From positions 2,356,501 through 2,420,500 of the forward strand of contig OY979730.1 in the NCBI GenBank assembly GCA_963855995.1: a stretch of 64,000 bases of DNA. Reading direction: 5' to 3'. The DNA comes from Muricea muricata. Its lineage: Eukaryota > Cnidaria > Anthozoa > Malacalcyonacea > Plexauridae. Made by a program: the position numbers and the translations under genes. Each line of letters opens with the position of its first letter. Position 1 is the stretch's first letter. Positions 1-20,071 of this stretch are shown piece by piece. The notes beneath the pieces were generated by a model. It ran no database searches and had not been told where the DNA came from. It was given only the letters and a program-made list of their open reading frames with translations.

Positions 1-331
1 AATTCTCATACAAGGTTCACCAACATGTTCTAATGCAATAAACCGTAAAGCTTTTGTTGTTATGTTCCCCTAAAGTTTTTTTTTATGGCTACATCGTTGT
101 AAGCATTTTTGTTTCCAGATATCTGAAGATAATGGAGATAAAGTTGGCTTTTTTCAGTAGCAGATTGAGCTATACAAGTTATCTTATTTGCTTTCCAACA
201 CAAAACATGTCGTAGAATTTATTAGGCTGCAAAATAATGTAGAAACATTACCGTTTCGTGTGAAACTTATTTCCTGTTTACGAAATCAACCGTGTAATTC
301 GAGTGATATGTCGTCATTATGCATTCTCCTC
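1..331 (-). pseudogene. Relic of an F5/8C (discoidin) exon pair from another receptor copy
   Basis: Bases 1-122 read on the minus strand match the second F5/8C exon of the intact receptor gene (4276-4411): the ISGN start, the Tyr-Asn-Asp stretch and the Glu-His-Val-Gly-Glu-Pro-Cys-Met-Arg end are all recognisable. An A-run followed by a 2-base shift breaks the frame and gives an early TAA. Bases about 245-331 resemble the first F5/8C exon (4815-5119), but no open frame survives. The order is that of a minus-strand gene extending left of the window. I read it as a dead, partial tandem copy lying downstream of the intact gene. Whether its remaining exons exist cannot be seen here. Confidence 0.7.
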
Positions 332-1415
332 TATCATTCTTGAGTCATTGATACACATCGCTATCTGCACATTTTTGACTGAGAAAGAAGCAGTTCCGGC
401 AAAAAATGAAAACTGCAATATGAAGGCATTAATGTAGCCACCCATTTGTGCTGAAAACATTTCATGATGCACTGCCACAGTTTAGTTGCTTTTTTAGTAA
501 CATAGCTTTTCATGTTTTCATTTGCTCTAAACATCTTCCCTGAAAAACTCGAAGATTCCCTTAATTCATAAGTAATTAATTATGAATTAAAATAACATTT
601 GAATTTTTCAACTTAGATATTTAAAGTCATGAAGATGTGACCACCTATGTTACATTTAAAGGGAAATGGCAACAAATTAATTTCTTATCGTTTTATTTGA
701 AAGAGACTCATTTGAAAGGGTAAAAGACAATATATAGAAGTCTATTACAGAATTTTTATGCCTGCTTTATTCTTGAGATATTTTGATTAGAAATATTGAG
801 ATGTCCGTCATCTTATATATTTGTAGATATGCATCTTACGTCACAACTGGGGTCACAATTTTATTTCCTTATGAAACAATGACTAATATTCGACTATAAC
901 CGCATGTACGGTGAGTCCTCTGGATTTCAACACTGTCCCGACTGAAAAAGTTTTAAACAATATCTACAATGTTGGTAGGTATTTAGGAGTAGCTTTACGA
1001 TGGCTAAACCCTGTTGTGACGTCACCAAAACGTAGTTAATGAGGGTAAAAATTAATCCTAGATGGCGGACAGTTCGTTTATTTAGTTCGTTCTTAGTACA
1101 TGCTTGCTAATTGAGCCAAAAGTGCAAAATAAGGTTTTAAAGAACCAGTTTCAGTTGCCAGCCAGAAGTGGTTCTTGTATTTTGGTTGCTTGATTGTCAA
1201 AATTTCAGGCTGAGGGTTCGTAACCCACTGGTTCTTTTATGCGGAGTTTTACTGTACGCAGTCTTCATGGTATGATCTAAGTCAAATCAAATTAATTTAT
1301 TGTCAAACTAATTTACAAAATCAGTGAAAAACGTTGCTGTCCACAAATAGCAAAAGCTAGTCGAGTTGGAACACTCACTATGTTCTAACTTGTTTCTGAA
1401 ATAAGACAAAGTTGT
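332..1415. other. Receptor 3' flank, no gene seen
   Basis: AT-rich sequence between the discoidin relic and the stop codon of the intact receptor gene. No supported coding exon is visible on either strand. It should contain the receptor's 3' untranslated region. Confidence 0.5.
1296..1301 (-). promoter_or_regulatory. Candidate polyadenylation signal AATAAA of the receptor gene
   Basis: On the minus strand this hexamer reads AATAAA, about 115 bases after the receptor stop codon at 1416-1418. Position and strand fit, but such hexamers are common in AT-rich DNA. Confidence 0.4.
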
Positions 1416-9816
<8,401 letters not shown>

Positions 9817-9996
9817 CTTTTCAAATCCGCTAGTATAAACGCTTTAGTTCCACGTGCGTATTATAGACACGGAAGTCGAACTGAACCAATGTAGCGAAAC
9901 GAGATAAATTAAATATTCATTGAACTCGACATGTCTGTGGTTTTCTAGTTTTACGAATTATCATTGAACCTGTGACAGAAAGAAATGTGTTAACTG

Positions 9997-11010
9997 TTAA
10001 GTATATTCACATTCAACGTAATTTACGACCAGAACGTTGTCAAACAAATTTTTTTTATTATTCCAAACATGTATAACACGATTCCCCCCCCCCCCCCTCC
10101 CCTTAACCCCGGATTTTACGCCGAAGGAATTGTGATGCTTAAAAAACAAAGAATTTGCAAAATCTCTTATCCAAACGTTTACGTTCTGTTTAGAGCAGAA
10201 GACAGGAAAAGACAGGCAGTTACTTTCGTAGCTCGTGCGTTTCTGTCGAATCTGTGATTGCGTCCCGCGTGACATCTTCGTTCTAATTCGTCTTATCCTT
10301 GTGCCTGATCTTGACCTTGATTTTGGATATGGCAAATATATTTTCCAAAACTTTTGTTTTACAACAAGGAAAGAACTGCGATGATGCGTTTCCAGTAGTT
10401 TCTGGTCTTTTTCCCGACTGAAAGTAATTGGAAGTTCACCTTGAGCTGAGTAGGTTGATAAGGCCACCTTCCTTTGCGTTTATCTCACCGCTGTACATGT
10501 TAGTTAATACTCGAGGGCGTGGTATAAAAAGACATGTATCTGAGTGTTTTCATCAGTGCTTCCCGATGGCACAGGCTTTTTGTTATAAGACGTTGCAGAA
10601 TCGTATCTAAGTCGACGACAAATGACATTATCAGCGTTGTTGTTTAAACTTTGCAATACACCAACTTTGCAATAAACCTTAACAATCTAGGTCCCGCAAA
10701 GTTTTGTCACTATCTTTATAAAATCTTCATTGTGCACGGATAAATACGATAGAATCACGTCATGCACTACAAAATGATAATCAAGAAATAATCCAAAGCG
10801 ATGCGGAATTTCTCAAACTTCATTGTTTTTATTTGGAATTTTGGAATTACTCGTACTAAAGACAAATCTAGTTCTAGGTGCCCTTGAAAATATGCGTGCA
10901 ATGAAAGATTAACATAATGTTAAATTTTACAAAATTAAACTTTTCCTGCTGTACTTACCACAAACCCTATCAAACGTTCGAGTAATATCATCAATGTTTC
11001 AAATTACAAT
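9997..11010 (-). pseudogene. Decayed receptor exons: SUEL, SRCR and Ig relics
   Basis: Three dead exon fragments lie in minus-strand order. Near 10955-11010 is the 3' end of a SUEL exon, matching 6117-6165. Near 10535-10790 is an SRCR-like stretch matching 5370-5560, with indels. Near 10330-10500 is an Ig-like stretch related to 11690-12000 (NAKEG, SAQGELPITF), in which the first Ig Cys is Ser and the core Trp is Arg. The surrounding frame runs on without a domain. No signal peptide or TM exon is attached, so it is the remnant of a third receptor copy or of exons moved between copies. Confidence 0.7.
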
Positions 11011-12439
11011 CAGTACCTTATCACAGTTATTGTAAAACGATAAGAACTAAGCTACGCTTATTTCTTAAACTGATACAAACACAGCATTCATACTATGTAA
11101 TGTACTATTAAATATACAGTATATGTGATGATGTAGTTATGGTTTCATTAATGTGTCTCAAATTGCAAAGAACCTCCTTAAATTCCAGTTTTTTACTGAT
11201 TCGCGTTATTCTTTTGTACTTCATTTAAATCACAATACACATGACCATCATCATCTCTCTACCCAGGCTTTTTCGGAGCTGTATACGTCGACTGTTCATT
11301 TACCACTTGTTCATAATTTCCTTCATCTGCAAAAGGAATTTCATAAATTCCTTTTGAATTATTTCTCTCCTTGCTTTTCTTCTCTCGGTCATCCTTTAAG
11401 GAATTGAGACGACGGTTTTGAAAGATGGAAGAAGCAATAATAACCATTGCAATGGCGAGCAAAACTGCTAGAACAGTAATTCCGGCAAGATATTGAACAC
11501 CTACATGAAAAAAAGCTATGGTTGCTTGAAATTAGAAGAATTAGTGTAAAAAAACCATGAAAATTAATTTTTCAATCAATAATATGAACAAAAAATCGTG
11601 AGAGCGTATCTTCATGTCTGGTTGATGTTTAGACTGTCTGTTTAGTTGAATTGTTTCATAAAATTAATACAAAATATGTCTTCTTGGACCGCCTGTGTCT
11701 TCTTGGACCGAACTTGTATCCTCTAGTTTCTGGACAGAAATTGTGTGAGTAGTTCTTTGAAATCGATCTTGGATATGACAAATATATTTTCCAAAACTTG
11801 TTTTATTTTTTACTTTTACAACAAGTAAAGAACTACCATGAGGCTTTTCCATTTCCATAAAACTTTCCAGTGGTTTCTGATTTTTTTCCAACTAAAAGTA
11901 ATTGGAGGCTCACCTTGAGCAGAACACAGTAGGTTGACAAGATCACCTTCCTTTGCTTTGATGTCACCGCTGGACATGTTGGTCAATACTCGTGGACCAC
12001 CTGATAAACATAAATTACAAAAAGTATGATCGAAACACATCACGAAATGTATTCGCATTATTTTCCCAGTCATTACCAGTCTGCTTTCTTTATTCGTAAC
12101 ATTAGCATTGACGTTTAGCCATCGAAGAAACCAGTTAACTATATGCTGTGTTTACCTGTATATTTGTTCGTGGTCGAAACAGGGCTCCAGTCTGTGGAGT
12201 AATATTCACCCTGGTAGTAAGAAAAATCTACCTTTAAGTTTAGACATGCATATTATGTAATGACATGCTCTCCGGCTAAATTTTGGGTGATGAAAATTTC
12301 GAATGCGTCGCTTGAAACGATTATCAACTTATCATTACAGGTTTTAATAGAAATTACTAGAGTTTACTCGAATTTAGTTTTACACCGGTGTACGCTGCTG
12401 TTCGTACATATAGAGAAGATAGTGAAATGAGCGCTATGA

Positions 12440-13020
12440 CATCTACATCTACATGCGCGTCTTTCAATGGCTTACTGTCTGGTTACAAGAACGATGTCTT
12501 GTTCCTCGAGGAGGACGGAGTTCTATCACCAGATTTCGTGAAGGTCATGTGGTATGTGAGCGAAGTAAAGCGACGTAATGCTCATATCATACAGTTCGCG
12601 CTCGGAGGGTGGTCTGGGGAGAATATGATCAACGCACATCCGGACACGTTTGTCGTGCGCACCGCGTGATCAATGCGTGGGATCGCGTATGGTATTAACC
12701 AATCAACGTGGTTGTATTTTAAAAGTCTCAGGAGCGACTATTATGCTGATCCGCAAAATGATTGGTGTGAATCGATGGGGTTAGTGCTTGGAAACAGTAG
12801 CGGCGCCAGCGCGATAAGTGAGGGGGACATATTCATATATTCGTGTTCTGAACACGAATATATGAATATGTCCCCCTCACTTATCGCGCTGGCGCCGCTA
12901 CTGCTTGGAAACACAACAATAATACTGGATTTAGAATTGTTGTTCCTACGTTGAGTCGTATTTGGCATATAGGTGAGTCAGAATGCCCATATCCGAGTAA
13001 CTTGAGACTTTAAATGGCAA
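12440..13020 (+). pseudogene. MGAT2-like exon 2 fragment with element insertion
   Basis: This is close to exon 2 plus the start of intron 2 of the gene at 20072-22543: the same FLEEDG segment, QFALGGW and the intron sequence after the GTGAGT donor. The acceptor CAG is changed to CAT, an in-frame TGA occurs near 12667, and a 109-bp palindromic element interrupts it at 12795. Exons 1 and 3 are missing. It is inserted, in the opposite orientation, within the dead receptor paralogue. Confidence 0.85.
12795..12903. mobile_element. 109-bp perfect-palindrome hAT-type MITE with 8-bp target duplication
   Basis: Two identical 54-base arms beginning CAGTAGCGGCGCC face each other around a single T. The element is flanked by the direct repeat CTTGGAAA (12787-12794 and 12904-12911). 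The uninterrupted paralogue at 21520-21530 shows the empty site. Eight-base duplications and CAG-starting termini are typical of hAT transposons; the family assignment is inferred. No base differs between the arms, so insertion was recent or the arms are corrected. Confidence 0.9.
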
Positions 13021-13178
13021 CTGAAAAAATAATTCTTTGCTTCGATTTTCAAGAATTTATGCGGGTTCATTAAATTTTACATGAAAGGCAATTTTCGAAA
13101 TGCTTGGGATGTCCGAGAAAGCCGTTTTGCGCCGCAGGTATGAATTCTCATTGCCAATTGTCGAGAACACTTATTATA

Positions 13179-13320
13179 AGTAATAACATGGCTTTGAGGT
13201 TGCTTGGTGATTAAATGTCCCGAAAGCCGAGGGACGTTTGGTAAAAGCCAACTTTTACTAAACCTCCCGAGGCTTGAGGGACATTTAATCACTAAGCAAC
13301 CGCAAAGCCATGTTATTACT
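13179..13320. repeat. Inverted-repeat element, first copy
   Basis: Arms of about 70 bases starting AGTAATAACATGGCTTTG pair with few mismatches. A truncated relative is at about 49750-49850. The sequence downstream (TACGATTAGCTAGTAATCG, then CGTCACTAGTAAAACAAAGG) is shared with that second locus, so the hairpin is part of a larger dispersed repeat. Confidence 0.7.
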
Positions 13321-13709
13321 TTGTAATTTTATTGTCACCGAGACAATAGGAACGCTTTTCCCTAAAATTTAACTATAGCTGAAATGGAATAAAACTTTGT
13401 GTGTTGTAATTAATCTCTGTAGTGGTGTAGTTAGGGATTTGGAAGGGGCAAGTGTGCAGAATGTAAATATCAACATTAACATTAACAAAGGTTAATTGGG
13501 TATGCTCATGTCTGTCTTGCATAACTAATAAGCGCAGGTGTTTGGCATAAACATTAGATACGATTAGCTAGTAATCGTACCCAGTGCATAAATACTAGGC
13601 ACGACTAGCCACTGATCCTACCTGGTGTATATTCATCGGATTATTTAGTTGTTAATCGTCACTAGTAAAACAAAGGATTTCGAGGTGACTATGATATTAC
13701 ACTAGTATA

Positions 13710-13937
13710 ACGGACGAAGAATTAGATGCGAAAATAGTATCTATTCTTAGCTTTTCGCCAAAATCTGGGGAAAGAATTATACATGTTGGGGCTCTTACTG
13801 CCAGAAATATCAAGGTTAAAAGAGGGAGAGTGCGTGCATCTATTTCTCCAGTAGATCCAGCAAAGAAGTTCGGCATACCCCTCTTCAGATGTGAATACAT
13901 TTCTACTCAGGTCATTAAAAAGATCTTTACCAAGTAA
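13710..13937 (+). pseudogene. Fragment of a DDE integrase-like transposon protein
   Basis: A 75-codon open stretch (TDEELDAKIVSI, GERIIHVGAL, VRASISPVDPAKKFG) ends at TAA 13935-13937. It resembles the N-terminal helix-turn-helix part of the integrase-core proteins that are common in cnidarian and fish genomes. The catalytic core that should follow is missing and no start codon is apparent. It is a small truncated remnant abutting a dispersed repeat. The family call is from memory of the pattern. Confidence 0.5.
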
Positions 13938-14045
13938 AAGGTATGAACAAATTTCCTGAAAGTATGGATTTAGACTGATTGCAACCTCTGGATTGCAACT
14001 GCAACTTCGTGCGCCCGCGATATATTGAGCCCGCCATCAGTTCTA

Positions 14046-14130
14046 AGTAGTTTTATTTTTTCGAACAAGTCTTATTTTCGAACAAGCATTATTTTCGAAC
14101 AAGTCTTATTTTCAAATAAGTCTTATTTTC
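14046..14130. repeat. Degenerate short tandem repeat TTATTTTCGAACAAGTC
   Basis: Four to five imperfect copies of a unit of about 17 bases. The overlapping open frame is a by-product of the repeat. Confidence 0.6.
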
Positions 14131-16400
14131 TTTGGAAATGTTTAATTTTTGCAACATGTGCTTTATTTCATTTCGAAAATTGTTGTGCGTGTATGTTTAC
14201 CAGTTTGATTTTTCCAAACAAGTCTTGTTTTTTGCAGAAAGTATTTTTGTCCCGTGCGGCGCGCCATATATTTACACCTCAAAATCAAACTCAGAATATC
14301 AAAGTTTTTCTAACATGAACTAAAGTGTATAGTATAACACCCAGTGGAAGCACACTATATTTACAATGTTGTGTGCTACTACTGAGTGCGACAGTTACAT
14401 ATAAATAATGATACAAAATTTTACATTTGGTTGGCGGGCTTTGTCATGCTACATCGTATGTTGCTCATTGTAGCACTGAGTGAAGCGCTATGGCTTTCTT
14501 GACATTTATGCCAAGTTTCAAACGAAAATTCGGGAAAATAAAAAAGATACAGTGAGTTATTCGGCATTTCGAAATTACGCGACAGAAGACAGTGTTAGTA
14601 GTGGTAGTAACTTCGCAGAACAAGCAGTCAAACTCGCATTCTTACAATAGTGAAGAATCAGCTAAACAAAACAACAAGAACATAGGTTAGAATAACAACA
14701 ATAACACGAGTTAGATGGGGGATAAGCAAACAGACTCGAAGTCTCGACAAGGCAGATCCCGTTAACAAAATTAGAAAGCTAGAGTCAAGACTTATAACAT
14801 TACGGACGATGACAGAAAATACCTAAAATAACAAAGGATGTCAAGGTTAAATCTTACTGAAGAGCAACACTAACCTACCATTAGAGAATGTATATCACTC
14901 CAAAAATAACTCTTAATCCTGCATGGCTTAATTCATCTTGAATTTGATACTTTAGGATTTAGATGTAAAATTGCAAGAGAAAGTGAAATCGGAAAGAACA
15001 CGTTGTGAGAAATTAGCCTCAGTGAAATATCAGTTTTATTCTATCGCGAAGCTCAAATGTTTAAAATTTTTAGTCTACTGCGTTGTTATATATAGATTCA
15101 TGTGCTTGGTGTCTTTGATATAGTCAAGGATAGTTTTTACAATATTATATCAAAACTGAAAAACGACAGAATCACAACAGTATCGTTATAGTCTAGCGTG
15201 CAAGTATGAACTTTAAGTTGGTGATAAATGACATGAAAAAGAAATATTTTTTAGTTTGTTAATCATTCGCGATATAGGTTTCTTTGGTGATGGCTTGCTG
15301 CTTACCTCGAAAACAGTTTTTGCGAAAAGGTTGCATATTTTTTTAGTCAAAGAATATCAGCTTTATATTACTATTTACTGTAATTGTTTGTGTTTGTATA
15401 ATGATACATCCAGAATATTTGGTGGAAATTCACTCGCTTACATCTGCCAGAAAGAGAAATACCACTAGAAATTGCAGCAGATATCTCAAGTATGAACAAG
15501 TCTTCAAAAAAACTGACCGAAATTAGAACGTTTATCCTCAGTATCGTTACAATTTGTCGTCAATCCAATGTAGGGATCTATTTGAATTCGTGAATCTCTT
15601 TTAGGGAATGCACACCAGGTCTGGACTGTGGTCTTACGGTACCCTTTATATTTTACAGATAAACCTTCGCAAGAGATCTAGGTAATACCAGCATATTTAT
15701 CCCAGTCAGCACGATCGGCACAAGCTTCAGAGTCTAAACCTCCAGAGCTAACATAAATATAAAACATATCAAGCCAATACCCAGATTTAGCTCTATATAA
15801 AGGAGAGAGACATCCAGGTCTTTTCAGGTTTAACATTGCGCTATTATCACGAAACCGAAACTGAGCAACTGGATCAAGACAGTTGTTGGAAAGTTCAACA
15901 AAAGTCAAGTTTCCCCATGCTCTATTTCCCTGTATTATTCTTGTATCAATGATACACATCCCTGTCTTCACATGTTTCACAAAGAAACCAGTGGCAGCTG
16001 GAAGAAAGTAAAAATAGAGAAAATGAGCGTTTCAACGACATTGATAGTGTTTTGAAATGCACCTCTATGTCCACTTGTAGATCTTTTATTTGTCGAAACG
16101 TAGATTCATCTTATGTAATCTAGTTCGGGTTAATTATCAACTGTTCATCCCACCCACTCCTAAAATTTTGGTTTTGTCCCCACACTGCAGTGGGGGACTT
16201 GGCTCAAACATTGTGGTTGAAAATTGATCTCTCGTATCATGACTGTATACATAGCTTGAAATATTATTGGTCCTGCACAACATTACTGCGTATGTGAAAA
16301 CACGTTATATATATGAATTAGAATACTTTTTATGAACAAGAGAATACGTACCCTGAGCTAGGAGGAGTATCACTATCCATAATGCAAAGTTTGGAAACAT

Positions 16401-17605
16401 CTTTTCTGATGAGGGAAACGCTTTAATTCAATATAAATACGGAAGACGAAATGAATCAATATAACGAAACAAAATAAACTAAATATTGGCCTCGACATGA
16501 GGTGCGTTATGAGTAGTAATCATGGAACATTGTCAAACAAATAATCAAACAAATTATTTTAGACCTATTATGGTTAAAGCAAGCATTTTATAATGTATGG
16601 AAGTAATGTGTTATATTTTAAGTATTTTAGGACAAGAATTTGGTGAAAGCAAAAGTTCTTATACCTACTGTTCTAAGACCAAACAAAAAATTTTCAATGT
16701 ATACTGTTTCTCTGTTGTAAACGTCTACACTGTTCTGTTTGGTGGAGACTAAGAAAAAGAAAAGACAGACGGTTACTTTTTCATCATTAGCCACACGAGC
16801 ACAAGTTAAAACAAAGGAAAAAACAAAGAAATGCAGTGAAGTGTGCGACATAAGCATCAACATAAGCACAAGCGTAAGTCAGACTACGAGCATAAGACTA
16901 CGAGCATAAGACTACGAGCATAAGACTACGAGCATAAGACTACGAGCATAAGACTACGAGCATAAGCTATAGTAGAGCAAAAGTAAAATAAGAGAATTCT
17001 TTCTGCTTTGTCTTCTTAAACCTTTGAGGAAAAGTTATCCTTTGTTATGTTGCTCATGCGAGAAATCTGATTGTTTTGGTAGAATAAAAAATAAAAGGTA
17101 TTTCGTGAGAAAAATAGTACTCGCTATCTATCGAGGATCGAAAGAGTGGCCAGTTAAGTGGCAACAGTTAGTCACTGATATGAATAGTGCATCCGAGTGA
17201 GTGCAACCTCGTTGCTGTGTGCCTGGGTACGAGGTTGGTACACCGGCTTGACGTTGGTGTTATCAACTTCTCGTTTGACAAAACCAAACATGGCCGCTGA
17301 CTAAGAGCGGCTTTGTCAAAACAATATTGAAAATTACAGTCAATTCCATATCACATCCTTGCGTCTTCCGTTTGATAAAGACTTGGCAAGTGGGAGCCTT
17401 TGCAATGGGATTATCTCAGGCAACGTATGCAGCAAGACGATATGATTCGTTTCGATTTTAATCGAGCTTTTGGAAGAGGTCTGAGCAACACACTAAAATT
17501 GACCCGGCTAACGTTTGCGAGAAACTGTCAAATTTATTATCAATATTTACAGTAAGTGAATAACATTAAAACTTTAGTATTTGAGGGCATATATCTAATG
17601 AAGGA
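16401..17605. other. Intergenic, divergent 5' flanks; contains a 14-bp tandem repeat
   Basis: This lies between the dead receptor's start (minus) and the aldo-keto reductase start (plus). At about 16881-16967 the unit AGCATAAGACTACG is repeated around six times with almost no change. No coding exon is supported. It should hold the reductase promoter. Confidence 0.6.
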
Positions 17606-19378
17606 ATGGCATTGAGAGCTGTTCGAATAATAACGTGTGTACCTCTGATATCTTTGACTTTATGTTTGTCACAAAGTGACCAGTGCAGCGACAAGAACTG
17701 TGGTATATTCAAGAACTTATACAAGGATAATAGACGGATTCGACTCAACGATGGCAATTACATTCCAACGTTTGGTCTGGGTGTATGGAAGATTCCAAAT
17801 GGCCAAAACACTGTAAATGCTGTAACTTGGGCTCTTCAAGCGGGCTACAGGCAAATCGACACTGCAGCTCGATATGGGAACGAAGAAAGCGTTGGTGAGG
17901 CTATACGAGAATCGGGAATACAAAGAGAGCAGATATATATCACGACAAAGCTTTATGATGATTGCCATGGCTATAATGAAACTTTAGAAGCGTTTCACAA
18001 AAGTCTTAAACGGTTAGGATTAGATTACATTGATTTGTATCTGATTCACTCGCCAATGAACGGCAAAATTTTGCCGACATGGAGGGCTATGATGGAACTT
18101 CGGAACAGGAAACTTGTAAGGTATGTTTGGGGCAAATTTTAAAACGTTTAAGCCCTTTATATACGTCGAATTTTATCCCGCCGAATGTTATTCGGACAAC
18201 GGATTATGTAGCAGGTCATCGTGGGTTATCCGTCGTTTGAATTGCCCTTGATGGGCCGAAAAAGCGACTTGTAAAGTAGGTCTTAAGCCCAGTTTCCACT
18301 GAGTCGTGAATGTCGTGAGTATATCAAACTGACCGACGTGATAAAGTATGTTCGCTGATCTACACTTAATATGACTAATTTGAATACAGCCCACAAACGA
18401 AAAGGTAGATCTAGACTATATCACATCGTCGAGAATGACTTTGCTACTACAGTATATAACGACCAAATGAAAATTATGTCTTGAAGACATCCAGTTTAGT
18501 GCATGTTTTGTAAGCATATTTAAATTTGTGCTATCTCATGTTCAATGTGTTATAATTTCATTCATTATTATGCAAATAATTTAATTGTAAACTCGTAATT
18601 GTAAAAATTGTATCATTTGTATGCATCTCCAATATAAATAATACGCACGTAATTTTGTTACCTAGTAACCGTAACGCAAATTCGTGCACTATTTGGTCGA
18701 GTATTGGGGTCGTATACTAGATCGAAACGTCGCTTAGCAGTACAAAAAAGTATGTTCTGCTCAATTGAAAACATATTTGCAAAAACTCGCGTAATACTTG
18801 GCCCATCTTTTATGGTCATACATACATAGATAACACTTCCTATTTATATTCTATTTATCATTTTAAGCCAGCACAAACTCTTAAAAAATTGTATATAATA
18901 TGATCTGTGCAATGCTAGAGTTAGCAGCAGTTTTCAATAATCTTTCAGATCCATTGGCGTTTCAAATTTCGGTGTCCATCATCTAACTGAATTGCGAAAA
19001 GCTTTTGACGTTGTTCCAGCTGTTAACCAGATTGAGGTCCATCCTTATTTGCAAGAAATAGAGTTGGTAATGTATTGCAAAAAAAATAGCATCGTAGTTC
19101 AAGCTTATTCTCCGCTCGCTGCCGGCCGGAAATTGAACGAGCCAAGTTTGGTAACACTGGCCAACCAATACCAGAGGAGTCCTGCTGTAGTTCTGATAAG
19201 ATGGTGTCTCGAGAAAGGTTATGTCTGCATCCCAAAAAGCAGTAACAAGAAGCGCATTGAGGAAAACATGACTGCATTGGAGTTCATGCTTGCTAAGCAA
19301 GATGTGGAGTTCTTGGACAGTTTGGACGAAGGATTCCGTACTTGTCATGAAAAAATTAAGCTGCCCTGGACTGGTTAA
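17606..19378 (+). CDS. Aldo-keto reductase with N-terminal signal-like segment
   Basis: Two exons, 17606-18120 and 18949-19378, join in phase (AG + A) to give 314 residues, normal for an NADPH-dependent aldo-keto reductase. The catalytic tetrad is present: Asp85 and Tyr90 (DTAARYGNE), Lys115 (TTKLYDD), His148 (LIHSPMNG). The GLGVW start of the barrel, NQIEVHPYL, YSPLAAG and the cofactor-binding IPKSS are all seen. Unusually, residues 1-25 (RIITCVPLISLTLCLS) form a hydrophobic stretch ending near a Ser-Gln-Ser, followed by a Cys-containing linker. Family members are normally cytosolic, so this could be secreted or ER-targeted, or the true start could be a later Met. The substrate cannot be inferred. 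Confidence 0.88.
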
Positions 19379-20071
19379 AAGTGCTAATGCATAAAGTGAC
19401 TTGGAGCTGTGCTGCTACGATCTTGGAAGGCAGTAGAATTTGTGAAATTACGGCATTAAAAGCACTATTTTTCTAACATCGTATTTGACTGTGGCAAAGC
19501 TGACAATTGGCGTTGGAACGGCACTTTACGGCACGATCCGATGCAATAGGATACGTTACGTTACATGACCATACCATACGGTTGAAGTAGAAAGATCATA
19601 GGCAGACATCCGGTAGATTATAGAGATTCAGGCCCCGTTTACAATAGGTTAGGGTTTTGCCCTCGTCAACTATCACCGGGAAGAAATCTCGTGCTCGTAA
19701 CCTAATCATAATCGTGACCGAATTGAAACCGTTTTTATCCCGGTCCCATGTAAAAGGGACCTAATATGAACATTGTAAAAATAGTTTTTTAAATTTTCCA
19801 TATAATTTTCTATTTGGCTTCTACGAAGTCGTATTACTTCTCTGTATCAAAGATGAAGTAATAAAAATGTGTGTTGTGTGGGTCAAAACAGTGTAAAAAT
19901 CATTAGTTCACCCCGAGCATGCATGCTATAGATAATTGTTGCATACGAACATTGGTATCTTAGCAATTGGACGCCACGTTAATAATTGTGATGAGGAGAT
20001 AAAAGTATTAACATATATCAGAAAGCACAATTTTTGTACAGCACTGACACAGAACCTTACAATACAACATA
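19379..20071. other. Intergenic; reductase 3' flank and GT copy 1 promoter
   Basis: No coding exon is seen. About 19629-19761 looks like a short MITE with near-complementary ends (AGGCCCCGTTTACA and TGTAAAAGGGACCT). An AATAAA at 19860-19865 lies on the plus strand. Confidence 0.45.

Larger units (their letters stand above)
11259..16400 (-). pseudogene. Dead receptor paralogue: signal peptide, domain X, linker, Ig, TM with Tyr-rich tail
   Basis: Recognisable exons in transcript order: 16352-16400 (signal peptide, same length and phase as the intact gene), 15518-15997 (domain X), 12156-12210 (GEYYSTDWSP linker), about 11690-12000 (Ig domain), 11259-11500 (TM and tail). Defects are an in-frame TAG at 15679-15681 in X, a one-base frameshift at the T7 run near 11882-11890 (A7 on the coding strand) in the Ig domain, and incompatible phases between X and the linker. 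SUEL, SRCR, F5/8C and FN3 exons are absent and foreign DNA fills the gap. The tail holds Tyr in YEIPF, YEQVV and YTAP contexts. Sequencing error could explain one defect but hardly all of them. The 3' part might survive as part of another transcript. Confidence 0.75.

Noticed and set aside
9997-10467. 156-codon minus-strand frame as a gene
   Set aside because: Only its first third is Ig-like, with the key Cys and Trp lost; the rest is non-domain sequence.
12741-12968. Minus-strand open frame over the palindrome
   Set aside because: It reads the second arm of a perfect inverted repeat, so the same peptide appears on both strands.
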